In this document: piece by piece, positions 10,269 through 20,201 of the stretch
Numbering within the stretch: the stretch's first letter is position 1
Layout: every line of letters begins with the position of its first letter
Assembly (NCBI RefSeq): GCF_001767295.1
Contig: NZ_CP014944.1
Location: forward strand, 1,860,001-1,924,000
DNA length: 64,000 bases
Source: Colwellia sp. PAMC 20917
GTDB taxonomy: Bacteria > Pseudomonadota > Gammaproteobacteria > Enterobacterales > Alteromonadaceae
Direction of reading: 5' to 3'
Position numbers and translations under genes: made by a program
Notes under the pieces: model-generated
Database searches by the model: none
Told to the model about the DNA's origin: nothing
What the model saw: the letters and a program-made list of their open reading frames with translations, nothing else

Positions 10269-11777
10269 ATGCGCCCTACTCTACAACTCCGCATAGGACA
10301 ACAATTAACCATGACGCCACAATTGCAGCAAGCAATCAAATTGCTGCAACTGTCTACGTTAGAGCTTCAACAAGAAATTCAAGAAGCCTTAGAAAGTAAT
10401 CCATTATTAGAAATGGATGAATCTTCAAATAATCCCGAAGATAAAAGTACTGACAACCTTGAAGAAGCTCACACTGCCGGTACTGGTGATGTTAAAGAAG
10501 CCCCTGCTTCTGATGGTAGCGAAGACGCTACGCCTACCATCGATGAAATCACCACCACTGAAGCCATGGACAAGAACGATATCCCTGAAGAATTAAACAT
10601 GGATACCACTTGGGATGATAACTACACAGCTGGCGCAGCAAGTTCAAGCTCAGGCCCAGCTTCAGAAGATTATTCTTACCAAGGCGAGACTCAAGACTCC
10701 ATTCAAGATCATTTGCGCTGGCAAATGGAATTAAGCCCTTTTACCGAAACAGACCGCGCTATAGCGACAGCAATTATTGATGCTGTTGATGACGCCGGTT
10801 ACTTAACGGTATCTAGTGAAGACATTTTAGAAAGTGTTGCCATTGAAGGAGTAGAGCTTGATGAAATTGAGGTGGTACTAAAACGTATTAACCTCTTTGA
10901 TCCTGTCGGTGTTGCTGCTCGTTCAATTTCAGAATGTTTAATCATTCAACTTAATCAATTTGACCCCGCTACACCTTGGTTAGCAGAAAGTAAGTTAGTT
11001 TTGCGTGACCATATTAATCTGCTGGGTAGCCGAGACTATCGTACATTAATGCGTAAAACTCGACTCAAAGAAGACCAACTGCGCGAAGTGGTGCGTCTTA
11101 TTCAATCACTTGACCCTAGACCCGGCGATAGTGTGATGAAGAGTGACGACCAGTACGTTATTCCTGATGTTTCTGTTGAAAAGAAAAATGGCCGTTGGGT
11201 GGTAGAATTAAATCCTGATACTGCGCCAAAACTTTCGGTGAATCAGCAATATGCTTCGATGTCACGTTCGATGAAGTCGACAGCAGACACCCAATTTATT
11301 CGCTCAAATTTACAAGAAGCTAAATGGTTTATTAAAAGCTTAGAAAGCCGTAATGATACCTTATTAAAAGTGTCAAACTGTATAGTGCAACGTCAAATCG
11401 GCTTTTTTGAACATGGTAATGAAGCCATGCGTCCAATGGTTTTAAATGATATTGCCGAAGCGGTCGATATGCATGAATCAACCATTTCACGAGTGACGAC
11501 ACAAAAGTACATGCATACGCCGCGTGGAATTTTCGAACTGAAATTTTTCTTCTCAAGCCATGTTGGCACCGAAAGCGGTGGCGAATGTTCATCAACGGCT
11601 ATTCGTGCACTAATCAAAAAATTTGTTGCCGCCGAAATTCCAGCAAAACCACTCAGTGATAGTAAAATGGCTGATTTATTAGCCGATCAAGGGATAAATG
11701 TAGCTCGACGTACTATAGCAAAATATCGAGAGTCACTTTCTATTCCACCCTCTAACCAACGAAAAAGTTTACTTTAA
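10269..11777 (+). CDS. rpoN: RNA polymerase sigma-54 factor RpoN
   Basis: Sigma-54 directs RNA polymerase to -24/-12 promoters that need AAA+ activators. Region I (residues 1-45) is the glutamine/leucine-rich activator-interacting segment ([17 protein letters not shown]). An acidic region II (about 50-135) is followed by the core-binding domain, a helix-turn-helix near residue 390 and the C-terminal RpoN box [10 protein letters not shown] (479-488). The length of 502 is normal. It is followed by hpf, ptsN, rapZ and npr, the conserved nitrogen-control cluster. Confidence 0.98.
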   Translation: MRPTLQLRIGQQLTMTPQLQQAIKLLQLSTLELQQEIQEALESNPLLEMDESSNNPEDKSTDNLEEAHTAGTGDVKEAPASDGSEDATPTIDEITTTEAMDKNDIPEELNMDTTWDDNYTAGAASSSSGPASEDYSYQGETQDSIQDHLRWQMELSPFTETDRAIATAIIDAVDDAGYLTVSSEDILESVAIEGVELDEIEVVLKRINLFDPVGVAARSISECLIIQLNQFDPATPWLAESKLVLRDHINLLGSRDYRTLMRKTRLKEDQLREVVRLIQSLDPRPGDSVMKSDDQYVIPDVSVEKKNGRWVVELNPDTAPKLSVNQQYASMSRSMKSTADTQFIRSNLQEAKWFIKSLESRNDTLLKVSNCIVQRQIGFFEHGNEAMRPMVLNDIAEAVDMHESTISRVTTQKYMHTPRGIFELKFFFSSHVGTESGGECSSTAIRALIKKFVAAEIPAKPLSDSKMADLLADQGINVARRTIAKYRESLSIPPSNQRKSLL

Positions 11778-11800
11778 CGAAAAGATGAGGAATTAAGCTT

Positions 11801-12088
11801 ATGCAAATTAATCTTTCTGGACACCATGTTGACATTACCGAAGCTTTACGAGAAAACGTCACAATTAAGATGGCAAAATTAAGCCGACATTTTGATCATA
11901 TCAATAATGTTCATGTTGTTCTCACCGTTGAAAAATCAAATCAAATTGCTGAAGCAACTGTTCACGTGAGTGGCTCTGATTTACATGCAAAAGCTGAAAA
12001 TGCTGACATGTATGCCTCTATTGATAGTCTTGTTGTTAAGCTTGACCGGCAAATATTAAAGTACAAAGGTAAAACGAATCAGCATTAA
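11801..12088 (+). CDS. hpf: Ribosome hibernation promoting factor HPF (short form)
   Basis: A 95-residue S30AE/YfiA-fold protein that binds the 30S decoding centre and promotes 100S ribosome dimers in stationary phase. The beta-alpha-beta-beta-beta-alpha pattern is visible, with LSGHHVDITEALRENV at the start and the DMYASIDSLVVKLDRQILKYK C-terminal helix. The size is that of the short HPF rather than the long form. It stands 23 bp after rpoN. Confidence 0.95.
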   Translation: MQINLSGHHVDITEALRENVTIKMAKLSRHFDHINNVHVVLTVEKSNQIAEATVHVSGSDLHAKAENADMYASIDSLVVKLDRQILKYKGKTNQH

Positions 12089-12133
12089 TGCTGTTTATCG
12101 CCTGTTCACCCACCAAAGAATGTAAGTAGTATA

Positions 12134-12589
12134 ATGAAGCTGCAAGATATCCTTACCCTTGATTGCACCCTGTGTGCAGTTAAGGGTACAAGCAAAAAAA
12201 AACTCCTTGAAATAATTAGCGAAACTGCGGCAAAAAAATTCGACAATATTGATACTCATCAATTATTCGAAAGCTTAATGGCGCGTGAAAAGGTTGGCTC
12301 TACCGGCATAGGGAATGGCATTGCGATTCCTCATGGTCGATTAACCAACACGTCACAAGTTATTGCCGTATTACTGACCAGTGAACAAGCCGTTGAATTT
12401 GATGCGATAGACAACCGTGCTGTCGATATTATTATTGCGTTATTTGTACCCGAAGAAAACTGCCAACAACATTTAGATACCTTACAAAGTATTGCGCAAA
12501 TATTTAGTACTAAACAGTTCGCAAAGCAAGTAAGAAAATGCCAAAATTCGCAAGAGCTTTTTACTATAATAAAGCATGCTCAACGTTAA
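12134..12589 (+). CDS. ptsN: Nitrogen PTS enzyme IIA (PtsN / EIIA-Ntr)
   Basis: A 151-residue EIIA of the regulatory nitrogen phosphotransferase system. It accepts phosphate from NPr and, in its different phosphorylation states, controls potassium transport and other targets in E. coli. The active site is the histidine in GNGIAIPHGRL (His67). The gene lies between hpf and rapZ, with its phosphate donor npr at the end of the same cluster. Confidence 0.96.
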   Translation: MKLQDILTLDCTLCAVKGTSKKKLLEIISETAAKKFDNIDTHQLFESLMAREKVGSTGIGNGIAIPHGRLTNTSQVIAVLLTSEQAVEFDAIDNRAVDIIIALFVPEENCQQHLDTLQSIAQIFSTKQFAKQVRKCQNSQELFTIIKHAQR

Positions 12590-12620
12590 TAAAATATAAT
12601 AATAATCCAGGAAAACTCAA

Positions 12621-13475
12621 ATGAAACTCTTGATAGTCAGTGGTCGCTCAGGGTCAGGTAAAAGTGTCGCCTTACGTGTACTCGAAGATTTAGGCTACTA
12701 CTGTGTCGATAATATTCCGGTGAATTTATTGCCTGCATTAGCACATACCGTTATTAATGATTACGACAAAGTAGCGGTTAGTTTAGATGTACGTAACTTA
12801 CCCAATGATCCTAATGATGTTTCAGAGATATTAGATTATCTGCCAAAAACGGTAAAACTCGATATTCTGTATTTAGATGCTGATGACTCTGATCTTATTC
12901 GACGTTTTAGTGAAACGCGTCGTTTACATCCTTTGATTAAACAAAATATTCCACTCGACCAAGCCATCTCTTTAGAGAAAAAGCTGCTTGAGCCTATTTC
13001 GACGCGTGCGGGTTTGTATATTAATACCAGCCAGTTATCACCTCATCAATTATCTGATTTAGTGCGTGAGCGAATTTTGGGCAAAACCTCGGCATCTATG
13101 GTGGTGGTGTTTGAATCTTTTGGCTTTAAACACGGTGTACCACAAGACGCAGACTATGTTTTTGATGCACGCTTTCTGCCTAACCCTTTTTGGGAAAAAG
13201 ATTTAAAAGGCTTTACTGGTTTAGATCAACCCGTGCGAGACTTTCTTGCTAGCCAACCGATTGTCACTAAATTTATCTGGCAAATTAACAGTTTTATGAT
13301 GACGTGGTTACCCCACTTAGAAAGAAACAATCGCAGCTATATTACTATCGCTATTGGTTGTACGGGTGGAAAACACCGATCGGTTTATATTGCGGAAATA
13401 TTAGCAAACAATCTTAGAAAAGAACGCGAAGATGTTCAGTCTCATCATCGCGACATTAAAATACAAAGCACTTAA
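12621..13475 (+). CDS. rapZ: RNase adapter protein RapZ
   Basis: RapZ binds glucosamine-6-phosphate and guides RNase E to the GlmZ small RNA, so setting GlmS levels for cell-wall precursor synthesis. The Walker A GRSGSGKS is at residues 8-15, and the C-terminal domain carries the conserved GCTGGKHRSVYIAE stretch. The length of 284 equals E. coli. Whether this organism has GlmY/GlmZ cannot be judged from the window. Confidence 0.96.
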   Translation: MKLLIVSGRSGSGKSVALRVLEDLGYYCVDNIPVNLLPALAHTVINDYDKVAVSLDVRNLPNDPNDVSEILDYLPKTVKLDILYLDADDSDLIRRFSETRRLHPLIKQNIPLDQAISLEKKLLEPISTRAGLYINTSQLSPHQLSDLVRERILGKTSASMVVVFESFGFKHGVPQDADYVFDARFLPNPFWEKDLKGFTGLDQPVRDFLASQPIVTKFIWQINSFMMTWLPHLERNNRSYITIAIGCTGGKHRSVYIAEILANNLRKEREDVQSHHRDIKIQST

Positions 13476-13488
13476 TAACGGTCACTGT

Positions 13489-13764
13489 ATGCCAAAATAT
13501 AATAAATCATTAACCATTAGCAATAAACTGGGATTACACGCACGTGCTGCCACTAAACTTGCCCAGTTAAGCCAAAAGCTTAATGCTAACGTTACTATTT
13601 GCTTAGAGGGCAAAGAAGCTGATGCCAGTAGTATTATGGGGTTAATGTTACTGGCCGGTGGCTTTGGAAAAACCGTAGAGGTTATTACCCAAGGAGAAGA
13701 TGCTCAGCAAGCACTTAACGATGTGTGCCAGTTATTTTCTGATAAATTTGATGAAGACGAATGA
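13489..13764 (+). CDS. npr: Nitrogen PTS phosphocarrier protein NPr
   Basis: A 91-residue HPr-family protein that passes phosphate from EI-Ntr (PtsP) to PtsN. The phosphorylated histidine is in NKLGLHARAA (His17) and the regulatory-type serine lies in DASSIMGLM. The start is the ATG at 13489, giving MPKYNKSLT; an in-frame upstream start at 13432 would run through the rapZ 3' end and add residues unlike any HPr. It is also called ptsO. Confidence 0.96.
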   Translation: MPKYNKSLTISNKLGLHARAATKLAQLSQKLNANVTICLEGKEADASSIMGLMLLAGGFGKTVEVITQGEDAQQALNDVCQLFSDKFDEDE

Positions 13765-13883
13765 TAAAAAGACTGAATAAAAAATAAAGTTACGTTATCA
13801 TTCATTACAACACCTTAGCCAGCGCATCTTGGCTAAGATATAAACAATATAATTTTCGTATTACTGCGGCACAGGAAAACTTT

Positions 13884-15242
13884 ATGCCGGAAATATCAGA
13901 GCAACAACAAAATCATCAACGCCTGCAACAAGTCAATGAAGCACTTGGTAGCGGTATGTTTGTGCACGTTCGAAAATTACTACAGAACATGCCAGCTTAT
14001 GATATTGCTTTAATATTAGAGTCATCTCACTCGAAAAGTCGTGCCGTTTTATGGCAACTTATCGACGCTGATAATCACGGTGAAGTACTTGAAGAACTCA
14101 ATGAGGAAGTTCGAAAAGGTATTTTAAAAACTATCCGCCCTGAAAAATTAGCCGCCGTTGCTGAAGGTATGGATGTTGATGATTTAGCTGAAGTTTTACG
14201 TACTCTACCCGATAGTGTTTATCAAGAAGTATTAAGTGCTATGGACTCGCAAGACCGAGGTCGAGTCGAAGCAGCGTTATCATTTGAAGAAGATACCGCT
14301 GGCGGTATCATGAACACCGATACCATAACAATTCGTCCTGATGTAACGGTTGATGTGGTATTGCGCTATTTACGCTTACGGGGTGATTTACCTGAAGCGA
14401 CCGATTCTTTTTATGTGGTCGATGGTAAAAATCACTTTATTGGCGCCGTTTCTCTAGCGGCGATCATTACCGCTAAACCTGAAATTATCGTCTCAACACT
14501 CATTGATAAAGATATTGAAGCAATTCAAGTGCATTTGTCTGATAGTGACGTAGCACAACTCTTTGAAAAATTTGATTGGTTCTCTGCACCAGTGATTGAT
14601 GATGAAGGCCGTTTACTTGGTCGTATCACGATAGACGATGTTATCGATATTATTCGTGAGGATGCCGAACATTCTATGATGAGTATGGCGGGTTTAGATG
14701 GCGAAGCTGATACCTTTGCTCCGGTTTTAAAAAGCACACAACAACGCTCTATTTGGCTTGGCGTTAATCTCATTACCGCACTACTCGCTGTTGCTGTATC
14801 GAGTATGTTCGAAGGTGTTTTAAGCCAACTGGCTATTTTAGCTATTTTAAATTCTTTAGTGCCTAGTATGGGTGGTGTTGCCGGTAACCAAACCTTAACA
14901 CTGGTTGTTCGCGCCATTGCGCTAGGCCATGTTGGCGACTCAAATGCGAGAATACTTATTCAGAAAGAACTTGCTGTTGGTTTTCTTAATGGCGTTATCT
15001 GGGCGGTATTAATTGCTGGTGTTGTGGCTATTTGGCAACAAAATTTAATGCTTGGTGGCGTTATAGCCTTTGCAATGTTAATGAATTTAACCGCTGCTGG
15101 TATCGCTGGTGTCGCTATCCCGCTGTTTTTGAAACGGATGAATATTGACCCTGCTCTCGCTGGTAGTGTGATATTAACAACGATTACCGATGTGGTTGGA
15201 ATATTCGCTTTCTTAGGAACTGCAACTTTATTCCTAACCTAA
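13884..15242 (+). CDS. mgtE: Magnesium transporter MgtE
   Basis: A homodimeric Mg2+ channel gated by its own cytosolic Mg2+ sensor. It has the N-terminal superhelical domain (about 1-130, with VEAALSFEEDTAGGIM at its end), two CBS domains (about 135-255) and a C-terminal five-helix membrane domain (285-450) containing SLVPSMGGVAGNQTLTL. The length of 452 is standard. It is probably a single-gene unit, convergent with pmbA. Confidence 0.96.
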   Translation: MPEISEQQQNHQRLQQVNEALGSGMFVHVRKLLQNMPAYDIALILESSHSKSRAVLWQLIDADNHGEVLEELNEEVRKGILKTIRPEKLAAVAEGMDVDDLAEVLRTLPDSVYQEVLSAMDSQDRGRVEAALSFEEDTAGGIMNTDTITIRPDVTVDVVLRYLRLRGDLPEATDSFYVVDGKNHFIGAVSLAAIITAKPEIIVSTLIDKDIEAIQVHLSDSDVAQLFEKFDWFSAPVIDDEGRLLGRITIDDVIDIIREDAEHSMMSMAGLDGEADTFAPVLKSTQQRSIWLGVNLITALLAVAVSSMFEGVLSQLAILAILNSLVPSMGGVAGNQTLTLVVRAIALGHVGDSNARILIQKELAVGFLNGVIWAVLIAGVVAIWQQNLMLGGVIAFAMLMNLTAAGIAGVAIPLFLKRMNIDPALAGSVILTTITDVVGIFAFLGTATLFLT

Positions 15243-15257
15243 ACTAGATATGGGCTT

Positions 15258-15290
15258 ATTGAGATCTTGATAGCTTTTCAAGATCTCAAT
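15258..15290. terminator. Hairpin between convergent mgtE and pmbA
   Basis: A perfect 13-bp stem (15258-15270 with 15278-15290) and a 7-base loop lie between two converging genes. Neither side has a strong T tract, so intrinsic termination is likely but not certain. Confidence 0.6.
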
Positions 15291-15345
15291 ACTGGTCTGT
15301 TGGTTTTAATAATCAAATGTACCTTGTTAAAATAACAGGGTGTGA

Positions 15346-16713
15346 TTAATTACCACCAACCTGCATCTCTTCAATTAACAATGAACCTGTTAAAATACTG
15401 CCTCGTAAATCAACATCACTACCGACAGCAACTAAGCCTTTAAAGATATCAGATAAATTACCCGCAATGGTAACTTCTGATACCGGGTAAGCAATTTCAC
15501 CGTTTTCAACCCAAAAACCGGCAGCGCCACGTGAATAATCACCATTGACTACATTAACGCCTTGTCCCATTAATTCAGTGACAAGAAAGCCAGTACCGAG
15601 TTTTTTCAACATGGCATTAAAGTCACCGCCATTGGCAGAACCTTTGGCGTTAATTTGCCAATTATGAATACCACCGGCATGACCAGTAGATTTAAGCCCT
15701 AGTTTACGTGCTGAGTAACTGGTTAATAGATAGGTATCTAAACAACCATCGACAATAATTTCACGGTCAACCGTTTTTATGCCTTCACTGTCGAAAGCAC
15801 TACTCGCTAAGCCCTTTAAAATATGAGGGCGTTCACTGATGTTTAAAAAGTCAGGAAAAACTTGTTTACCAATAGCGTCCATTAAAAAAGATGATTTACG
15901 GTATAAATTGCCACCGCTGATCGCCGCAATAAAATGTCCAAAAATGGAATTAGCAATATCGGCACGAAACATCACCGGTACTTTTCCTGTCGGTAATTTT
16001 TGAGCATTCAATCTCGATAGCGCTTCTTTTGATGCTTGCACACCAATAGCAACGCCATTATCCATTAAGTCAAAATCACGATTAACGGTGTAAGCATAAT
16101 CTCTTTGCATATCATCACCTTCAGAGGCGATCATTACACAGCTTAAACTATGTCGAGAGCTCGGATAGCCAACAATTTGCCCATTGGTATTGCCATACAC
16201 TTTATAGCCTTCAAAGCTATCAAGTGAGGCACCATCTGAGTTAGTAATACGAGGATCATACGCTAGCGCACTATCTTCACATTCTTTGGCGAGTTGAATA
16301 GCTTGGTCTGTTGTTAAAACTTTTGGGTGATATAAGTCTAAATCAGCAGGCGACATTTCAAGCATGTCCTTGTCTGCTAATCCTGAACAGTCGTCAACAG
16401 AGGTATACTTTGCAATATTAACCGCCGCTTGTACGGTTTGTTTTAACGCCGCTTCTGATAAATCTGCGGTTGAAGCACTCCCTTTACGACCTTGCTGGTA
16501 AACAGTAATACCCAATGCACCGTCATTAGTAAACTCAACCGTTTCAACTTCACCAAACCGCGTACCAACACTTAACCCTTGTTGGCGGCTTATAGAAGCT
16601 TCAGCTGCATCTGCTCCTAGCGATTTTGCTAAGTCGAGTACTTGTGCTACACGTTGCTCAACGTCTCTTAATTGTTCGTTCATCGATTGTTTAGCGTTCA
16701 TCGTTTCAGTCAT
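15346..16713 (-). CDS. pmbA: Metalloprotease-related protein PmbA/TldE
   Basis: TldE (PmbA) is the partner of the TldD zinc protease; the complex degrades unfolded peptides and matures peptides such as microcin B17. The 455-residue product shows the family segments DAAEASISRQQGLSVGTRFGEVE, GNTNGQIVGYPSSR and GASGF-like EVTIAGNLSDIFKGL near the C-terminus. Like other TldE proteins it lacks the HExxxH zinc motif found in TldD. tldD is not in the window. The adjacent divergent darP is the usual neighbour in gammaproteobacteria. Confidence 0.95.
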   Translation of the reverse strand: MTETMNAKQSMNEQLRDVEQRVAQVLDLAKSLGADAAEASISRQQGLSVGTRFGEVETVEFTNDGALGITVYQQGRKGSASTADLSEAALKQTVQAAVNIAKYTSVDDCSGLADKDMLEMSPADLDLYHPKVLTTDQAIQLAKECEDSALAYDPRITNSDGASLDSFEGYKVYGNTNGQIVGYPSSRHSLSCVMIASEGDDMQRDYAYTVNRDFDLMDNGVAIGVQASKEALSRLNAQKLPTGKVPVMFRADIANSIFGHFIAAISGGNLYRKSSFLMDAIGKQVFPDFLNISERPHILKGLASSAFDSEGIKTVDREIIVDGCLDTYLLTSYSARKLGLKSTGHAGGIHNWQINAKGSANGGDFNAMLKKLGTGFLVTELMGQGVNVVNGDYSRGAAGFWVENGEIAYPVSEVTIAGNLSDIFKGLVAVGSDVDLRGSILTGSLLIEEMQVGGN

Positions 16714-16820
16714 AATTTATTGTTTTCTTCTATAAATGCAGGAAATTGGAGAATATGCGCTGTATACCATAAGCACTTACGAGTATAATAGCGATAATTA
16801 TCACTTTAATAACGAATATT

Positions 16821-17345
16821 ATGCCCGACTCTGCTAACGATATCGATGAATTAGATGAAGAATTAAAAAGTAAATCAGAAGTAAAGCGCGAAATGATCCA
16901 GTTACAAATCTTTGGACAGTCGCTTATTGATTTATCTAAGCATCAGCGCAGTAAAATTCCTTTTACTGAGGAGATTAAGGACGCCTTAATTTTAGCTGAT
17001 AAAATTAAAAACAAACATGAGGCATTACGTCGCCATGTTCGCCACTTGGCAAGAATATTATCAGAATCTGATTTAGAGCCAATTAAACATGCTCTTGATG
17101 TTATGGCAAATAAGCATCAACAAGAAACAGCTAAGTTTGTTAAGCTTGAAAAGATGCGCGATGACGCTATTGATAAAGGTAATGACTTTGTAGAAGCTTT
17201 ACTGAACGAGCATGAGTCGATGGAAAGACAAAAGCTACGTCAATTAGTACGACAAGCGGCAAAAGAGAAAAAAGCAGAAAAGCTTGGCAAGTATTACAAA
17301 GAGCTATTTGATTATCTAAAACTTCATACCAGACAGATAAACTAG
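16821..17345 (+). CDS. darP: Ribosome biogenesis factor DarP (YjgA, DUF615)
   Basis: A 174-residue, highly charged, mostly helical protein of the DUF615 family, which assists late 50S subunit assembly in E. coli. The N-terminal KSEVKREMIQLQIFGQSL and the central RRHVRHLARILSESD are family hallmarks. The upstream neighbour pmbA is divergent, the same pairing as in many relatives. The gene ends in a strong terminator. Confidence 0.95.
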   Translation: MPDSANDIDELDEELKSKSEVKREMIQLQIFGQSLIDLSKHQRSKIPFTEEIKDALILADKIKNKHEALRRHVRHLARILSESDLEPIKHALDVMANKHQQETAKFVKLEKMRDDAIDKGNDFVEALLNEHESMERQKLRQLVRQAAKEKKAEKLGKYYKELFDYLKLHTRQIN

Positions 17346-17357
17346 TCGTTTATCTAT

Positions 17358-17385
17358 AAAAAAACCTGCATCAGCAGGTTTTTTT
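17358..17385 (+). terminator. Rho-independent terminator after darP
   Basis: A perfect 12-bp stem (17358-17369 with 17374-17385), a 4-base loop and a run of seven T at its 3' arm. A poly-A arm on the other side could also serve the minus strand. Confidence 0.9.
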
Positions 17386-17424
17386 AATACTAAATTTTAT
17401 TCATTGCTAAATTACAATAAATCG

Positions 17425-17450
17425 AAGTAGCCAAAATACACTGGCTACTT
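17425..17450 (-). terminator. Possible efp terminator hairpin
   Basis: A 9-bp perfect stem (17425-17433 with 17442-17450) lies 48 bp past the efp stop. The minus-strand tail is only moderately T-rich, so the role is tentative. Confidence 0.5.
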
Positions 17451-17497
17451 ATTAAAACGCTTATTGAAATAGCACAGTAGATAATTGTTAAAAGTGC

Positions 17498-18067
17498 TTA
17501 TTTACTTGCACGCGATACGTATTCACCCGTACGCGTATCCACTTTAACTGTCTCACCAATTTGAATAAATAGCGGTACACGAATAACCGCACCGGTATGT
17601 AAAGTTGCTGGTTTTCCACCCGTACCGGCAGTATCACCTTTTAATCCTGGATCTGTTTCTGTAACATCTAGATCAACAAAATTAGGGGTTGTTACTGTGA
17701 TAGGTGAACCATTCCATAAAGTAATGGTACAAAGATCGCCTTCTTTTAACCATTTAATACAATCTACAACTGCTTTTTCATCAGCGGCAATTTGCTCAAA
17801 GGTATCATTATTCATAAAATGCCAGAATTCACCATCAGCATACAAGTAAGCTAGCTCGGTTTCCATTACATCAGCGCCTTCGCAAGACTCGCCTGATTTA
17901 AAGGTTTTTTCTAAGACTTTATTAGAAATAAGTTTACGAATTTTTACGCGGCTAAAGGCTTGGCCTTTACCTGGTTTTACTAATTCGTTTTCTAAAATGT
18001 TACATGGTTCGCCGTCAATCATTAATTTAAGGCCAGCCTTAAATTGGTTTGTACTAAAATTAGCCAT
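17498..18067 (-). CDS. efp: Elongation factor P
   Basis: EF-P binds between the P and E sites and rescues ribosomes stalled at polyproline. It has three beta-barrel domains in 189 residues; the modification loop KPGKGQA puts the modified lysine at Lys34, the residue beta-lysylated in the EpmA/EpmB pathway. The divergent neighbour is epmB, 44 bp away, which matches the expected modification system. Confidence 0.98.
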   Translation of the reverse strand: MANFSTNQFKAGLKLMIDGEPCNILENELVKPGKGQAFSRVKIRKLISNKVLEKTFKSGESCEGADVMETELAYLYADGEFWHFMNNDTFEQIAADEKAVVDCIKWLKEGDLCTITLWNGSPITVTTPNFVDLDVTETDPGLKGDTAGTGGKPATLHTGAVIRVPLFIQIGETVKVDTRTGEYVSRASK

Positions 18068-18111
18068 ATGAATGTTCTCTTATACTCAAACAAATAACGC
18101 AGAGATTTAAA

Positions 18112-19140
18112 TTGAAATTACAAATGCCGCAGATAATACCCCAAATAAGCGAACAATTGCACATTTCTTGGCAAAAAGAGTTAAGTAATGTCGTTACAGA
18201 TCCGAAAAAGCTTTTAGATATGCTAGAAATTGACAGCCAAGATTATCTGCAACACTTTGCCGCACGTAAGTTATTTCCGGTCCGTGTACCTCGACCTTTT
18301 ATTACAAGAATGAAAAAAGGCGACTTTAACGATCCGCTGCTTAAACAGGTTATGCCACTCTCTGATGAGTTTGTTATCTCTGATGGCTATTCAATGGATC
18401 CACTAGAAGAACACGACACGGTTGCCGAAGGCTTATTGCATAAATATAAGCACAGAGTCTTGATGATTATAAAGTCAGGTTGTGCAGTTAATTGCCGTTA
18501 TTGTTTTCGTCGCCACTTTCCTTATGATGAAAACAGTCCCAATAAAATTCGATGGCAGCCGGCACTAAAATATATTGCCGATCATCCTGAAATTAATGAA
18601 GTGATTTTCAGTGGTGGCGATCCTTTAATGGCAAGTGATGATCATCTACAGTGGCTTATTGAACAACTTGAGCCGATTAAACATTTGACACGCTTGCGTA
18701 TTCATACGCGTTTACCCATTGTTATCCCGCAGCGCATAACAACATCATTAGTGAACATTTTGTCTGAAACTCGATTAAAGGCAACCATGGTTTTACATAT
18801 TAATCACCCTAATGAAATCGATGATGAAGTAAAACAAGCACTCGAAAAACTACGTGTGGCAAGAATTCCTTTGTTTAATCAAAGCGTATTATTAAAAGGG
18901 GTGAATGATGATGCCAAACTCCTATGTCAACTCAGTGAAACTTTATTTGATAGTGGTATTCAACCTTATTACTTACATATGTTTGATCCCGTACAAGGGG
19001 TTGCTCACTTTGATATTTGTGAAGAGGAGGCAAAAATAATTGTCCAAAAAATGATGGCGATATTACCTGGCTTTTTAATGCCAAAATTAGTACGAGAAAT
19101 TGCGGGAGAAGCTAACAAAACCCCCATCAATTTGGCATAA
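18112..19140 (+). CDS. epmB: EF-P beta-lysylation protein EpmB (lysine 2,3-aminomutase)
   Basis: A radical-SAM enzyme that turns (S)-alpha-lysine into (R)-beta-lysine, the group attached to EF-P Lys34. The cluster-binding CAVNCRYC motif holds Cys124, Cys128 and Cys131, followed by FRRHFPY, and the FSGGDPLM glycine motif is present. The length of 342 equals E. coli EpmB, and there is no C-terminal zinc extension as in clostridial aminomutases. The start is a TTG with an AGAG box; an ATG four codons later lacks one. EpmA is not in the window. Confidence 0.96.
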   Translation: MKLQMPQIIPQISEQLHISWQKELSNVVTDPKKLLDMLEIDSQDYLQHFAARKLFPVRVPRPFITRMKKGDFNDPLLKQVMPLSDEFVISDGYSMDPLEEHDTVAEGLLHKYKHRVLMIIKSGCAVNCRYCFRRHFPYDENSPNKIRWQPALKYIADHPEINEVIFSGGDPLMASDDHLQWLIEQLEPIKHLTRLRIHTRLPIVIPQRITTSLVNILSETRLKATMVLHINHPNEIDDEVKQALEKLRVARIPLFNQSVLLKGVNDDAKLLCQLSETLFDSGIQPYYLHMFDPVQGVAHFDICEEEAKIIVQKMMAILPGFLMPKLVREIAGEANKTPINLA

Positions 19141-19178
19141 TAGCGATATATCAAAACAATCGTCAATATAGAGACACT

Positions 19179-19490
19179 ATGAGCGCAACTGTTAGTAAAC
19201 AACTCGTTGATAATATTTCAATTATTTTAAAAAAATCGCTAGCCGCTGATGCGACTTTAGCTGATTTAAGAAAAAACAAGCAAGCAAGCTTTGAGGCAAT
19301 ATTTAAAGCAGACGCTGGTTTCAAATGTTCGGCAAATACTTTTCAGCCTTATGTTGAAGAAGTCGCGAACGATTTAATTTTTTGGCAAAAAACATCAGAT
19401 CAACAAACGTTAATAGATACGGTAAAGAAAATAGAAAAGCTTTTTACCGTTTTAGCGAACTTTGAAAACAGTGCAACGGTTACTCATTAA
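19179..19490 (+). CDS. Small helical protein of unknown function (103 aa)
   Basis: A real gene by its codon use, its ATG 38 bp after epmB and the strong terminator just downstream. The product is predicted to be helical throughout, with no signal peptide, no membrane segment and a single cysteine (about residue 50, in FKCSANTF). The composition is lysine- and alanine-rich with a C-terminal amphipathic helix (DTVKKIEKLFTVLANF). I do not recognise a family. Position suggests co-transcription with epmB, but a link to EF-P modification is only a guess. Confidence 0.7.
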   Translation: MSATVSKQLVDNISIILKKSLAADATLADLRKNKQASFEAIFKADAGFKCSANTFQPYVEEVANDLIFWQKTSDQQTLIDTVKKIEKLFTVLANFENSATVTH

Positions 19491-19514
19491 CGGTACCGCT
19501 TAAAAGTAAAAATA

Positions 19515-19552
19515 AAAAGGCCATCTTTATTGCACGATAAAGATGGCCTTTT
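19515..19552. terminator. Bidirectional terminator between convergent genes
   Basis: A perfect 16-bp stem (19515-19530 with 19537-19552), a 6-base loop and T/A-rich flanks on both sides. It separates the 103-aa gene (plus) from the DUF3016 gene (minus). Confidence 0.92.
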
Positions 19553-19580
19553 GCTTTATATAACGTTAAAAATGTGACGC

Positions 19581-20093
19581 TTATTTATCAACATAGTCTG
19601 CGAAAGCATCTTTAAACCAATCATCAAGCAATTTTTTTTCATAGCCTAACGCATTATTTCTATATTTTAAGCGTCCACCCATCATAAAACTCATATCTTT
19701 TAGATTAACATTGTCGCTAAGTATTATGACTTTCTCAGCATTTATTAATGTAAATGATAGTTTTATTCTTGGAAAATAAAGGTCTTTAATCACTCTGATT
19801 TGATGTAGACCGCTGGCGAGAACGTCACCCGCTAAATCAATGTCTGTTACGTCTATATTTAGTATTTGAGATGCGGGTAATGCTTTGGCAAGTTTGGATA
19901 AATGTTTTTCAAATTCGTTAAACATATTTTCTCGAAAGCGTTTTCTACCTTCCGTTCCTGAATCAATATCTCGGTATTTATCAGGCTCTGTCCAAGTGAT
20001 GTTCACCTCAGCAGCTTGTACTGTAGGAATCGTAAAGATCATACTGCTTAGTATTAAAGCAGTCAATAAAGTGAATAGTGGTTTAATCATCAT
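19581..20093 (-). CDS. Secreted DUF3016-domain protein
   Basis: A 170-residue product with a Sec signal peptide (FTLLTALILSSMIFTIPTVQAA). The body matches the DUF3016 pattern: ITWTEPDKYRDIDSG, then a RFRENMFNEFEKHLSKLAKALP helix, then DVTDIDLAGD. The family is periplasmic and common in Alteromonadales; no function is established. It appears to be a stand-alone gene between a terminator and the ECF operon. Two adjacent ATG codons (20093 and 20090) are equally possible starts. Confidence 0.85.
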   Translation of the reverse strand: MMIKPLFTLLTALILSSMIFTIPTVQAAEVNITWTEPDKYRDIDSGTEGRKRFRENMFNEFEKHLSKLAKALPASQILNIDVTDIDLAGDVLASGLHQIRVIKDLYFPRIKLSFTLINAEKVIILSDNVNLKDMSFMMGGRLKYRNNALGYEKKLLDDWFKDAFADYVDK

Positions 20094-20201
20094 TTATCCT
20101 TAACCATAAAGTTTATTAATGCCGAGTGGTTTATTTATATTTACCCTGAATAAAAACGGCGCTAAAATTATCTTAACCATAGTTACACAGCTTACTTAAC
20201 T

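Noticed and set aside
13432-13488. Longer NPr starting inside rapZ
   Set aside because: The HPr fold begins at MPKYNKSLT; the upstream frame is just the other frame of the rapZ 3' end.
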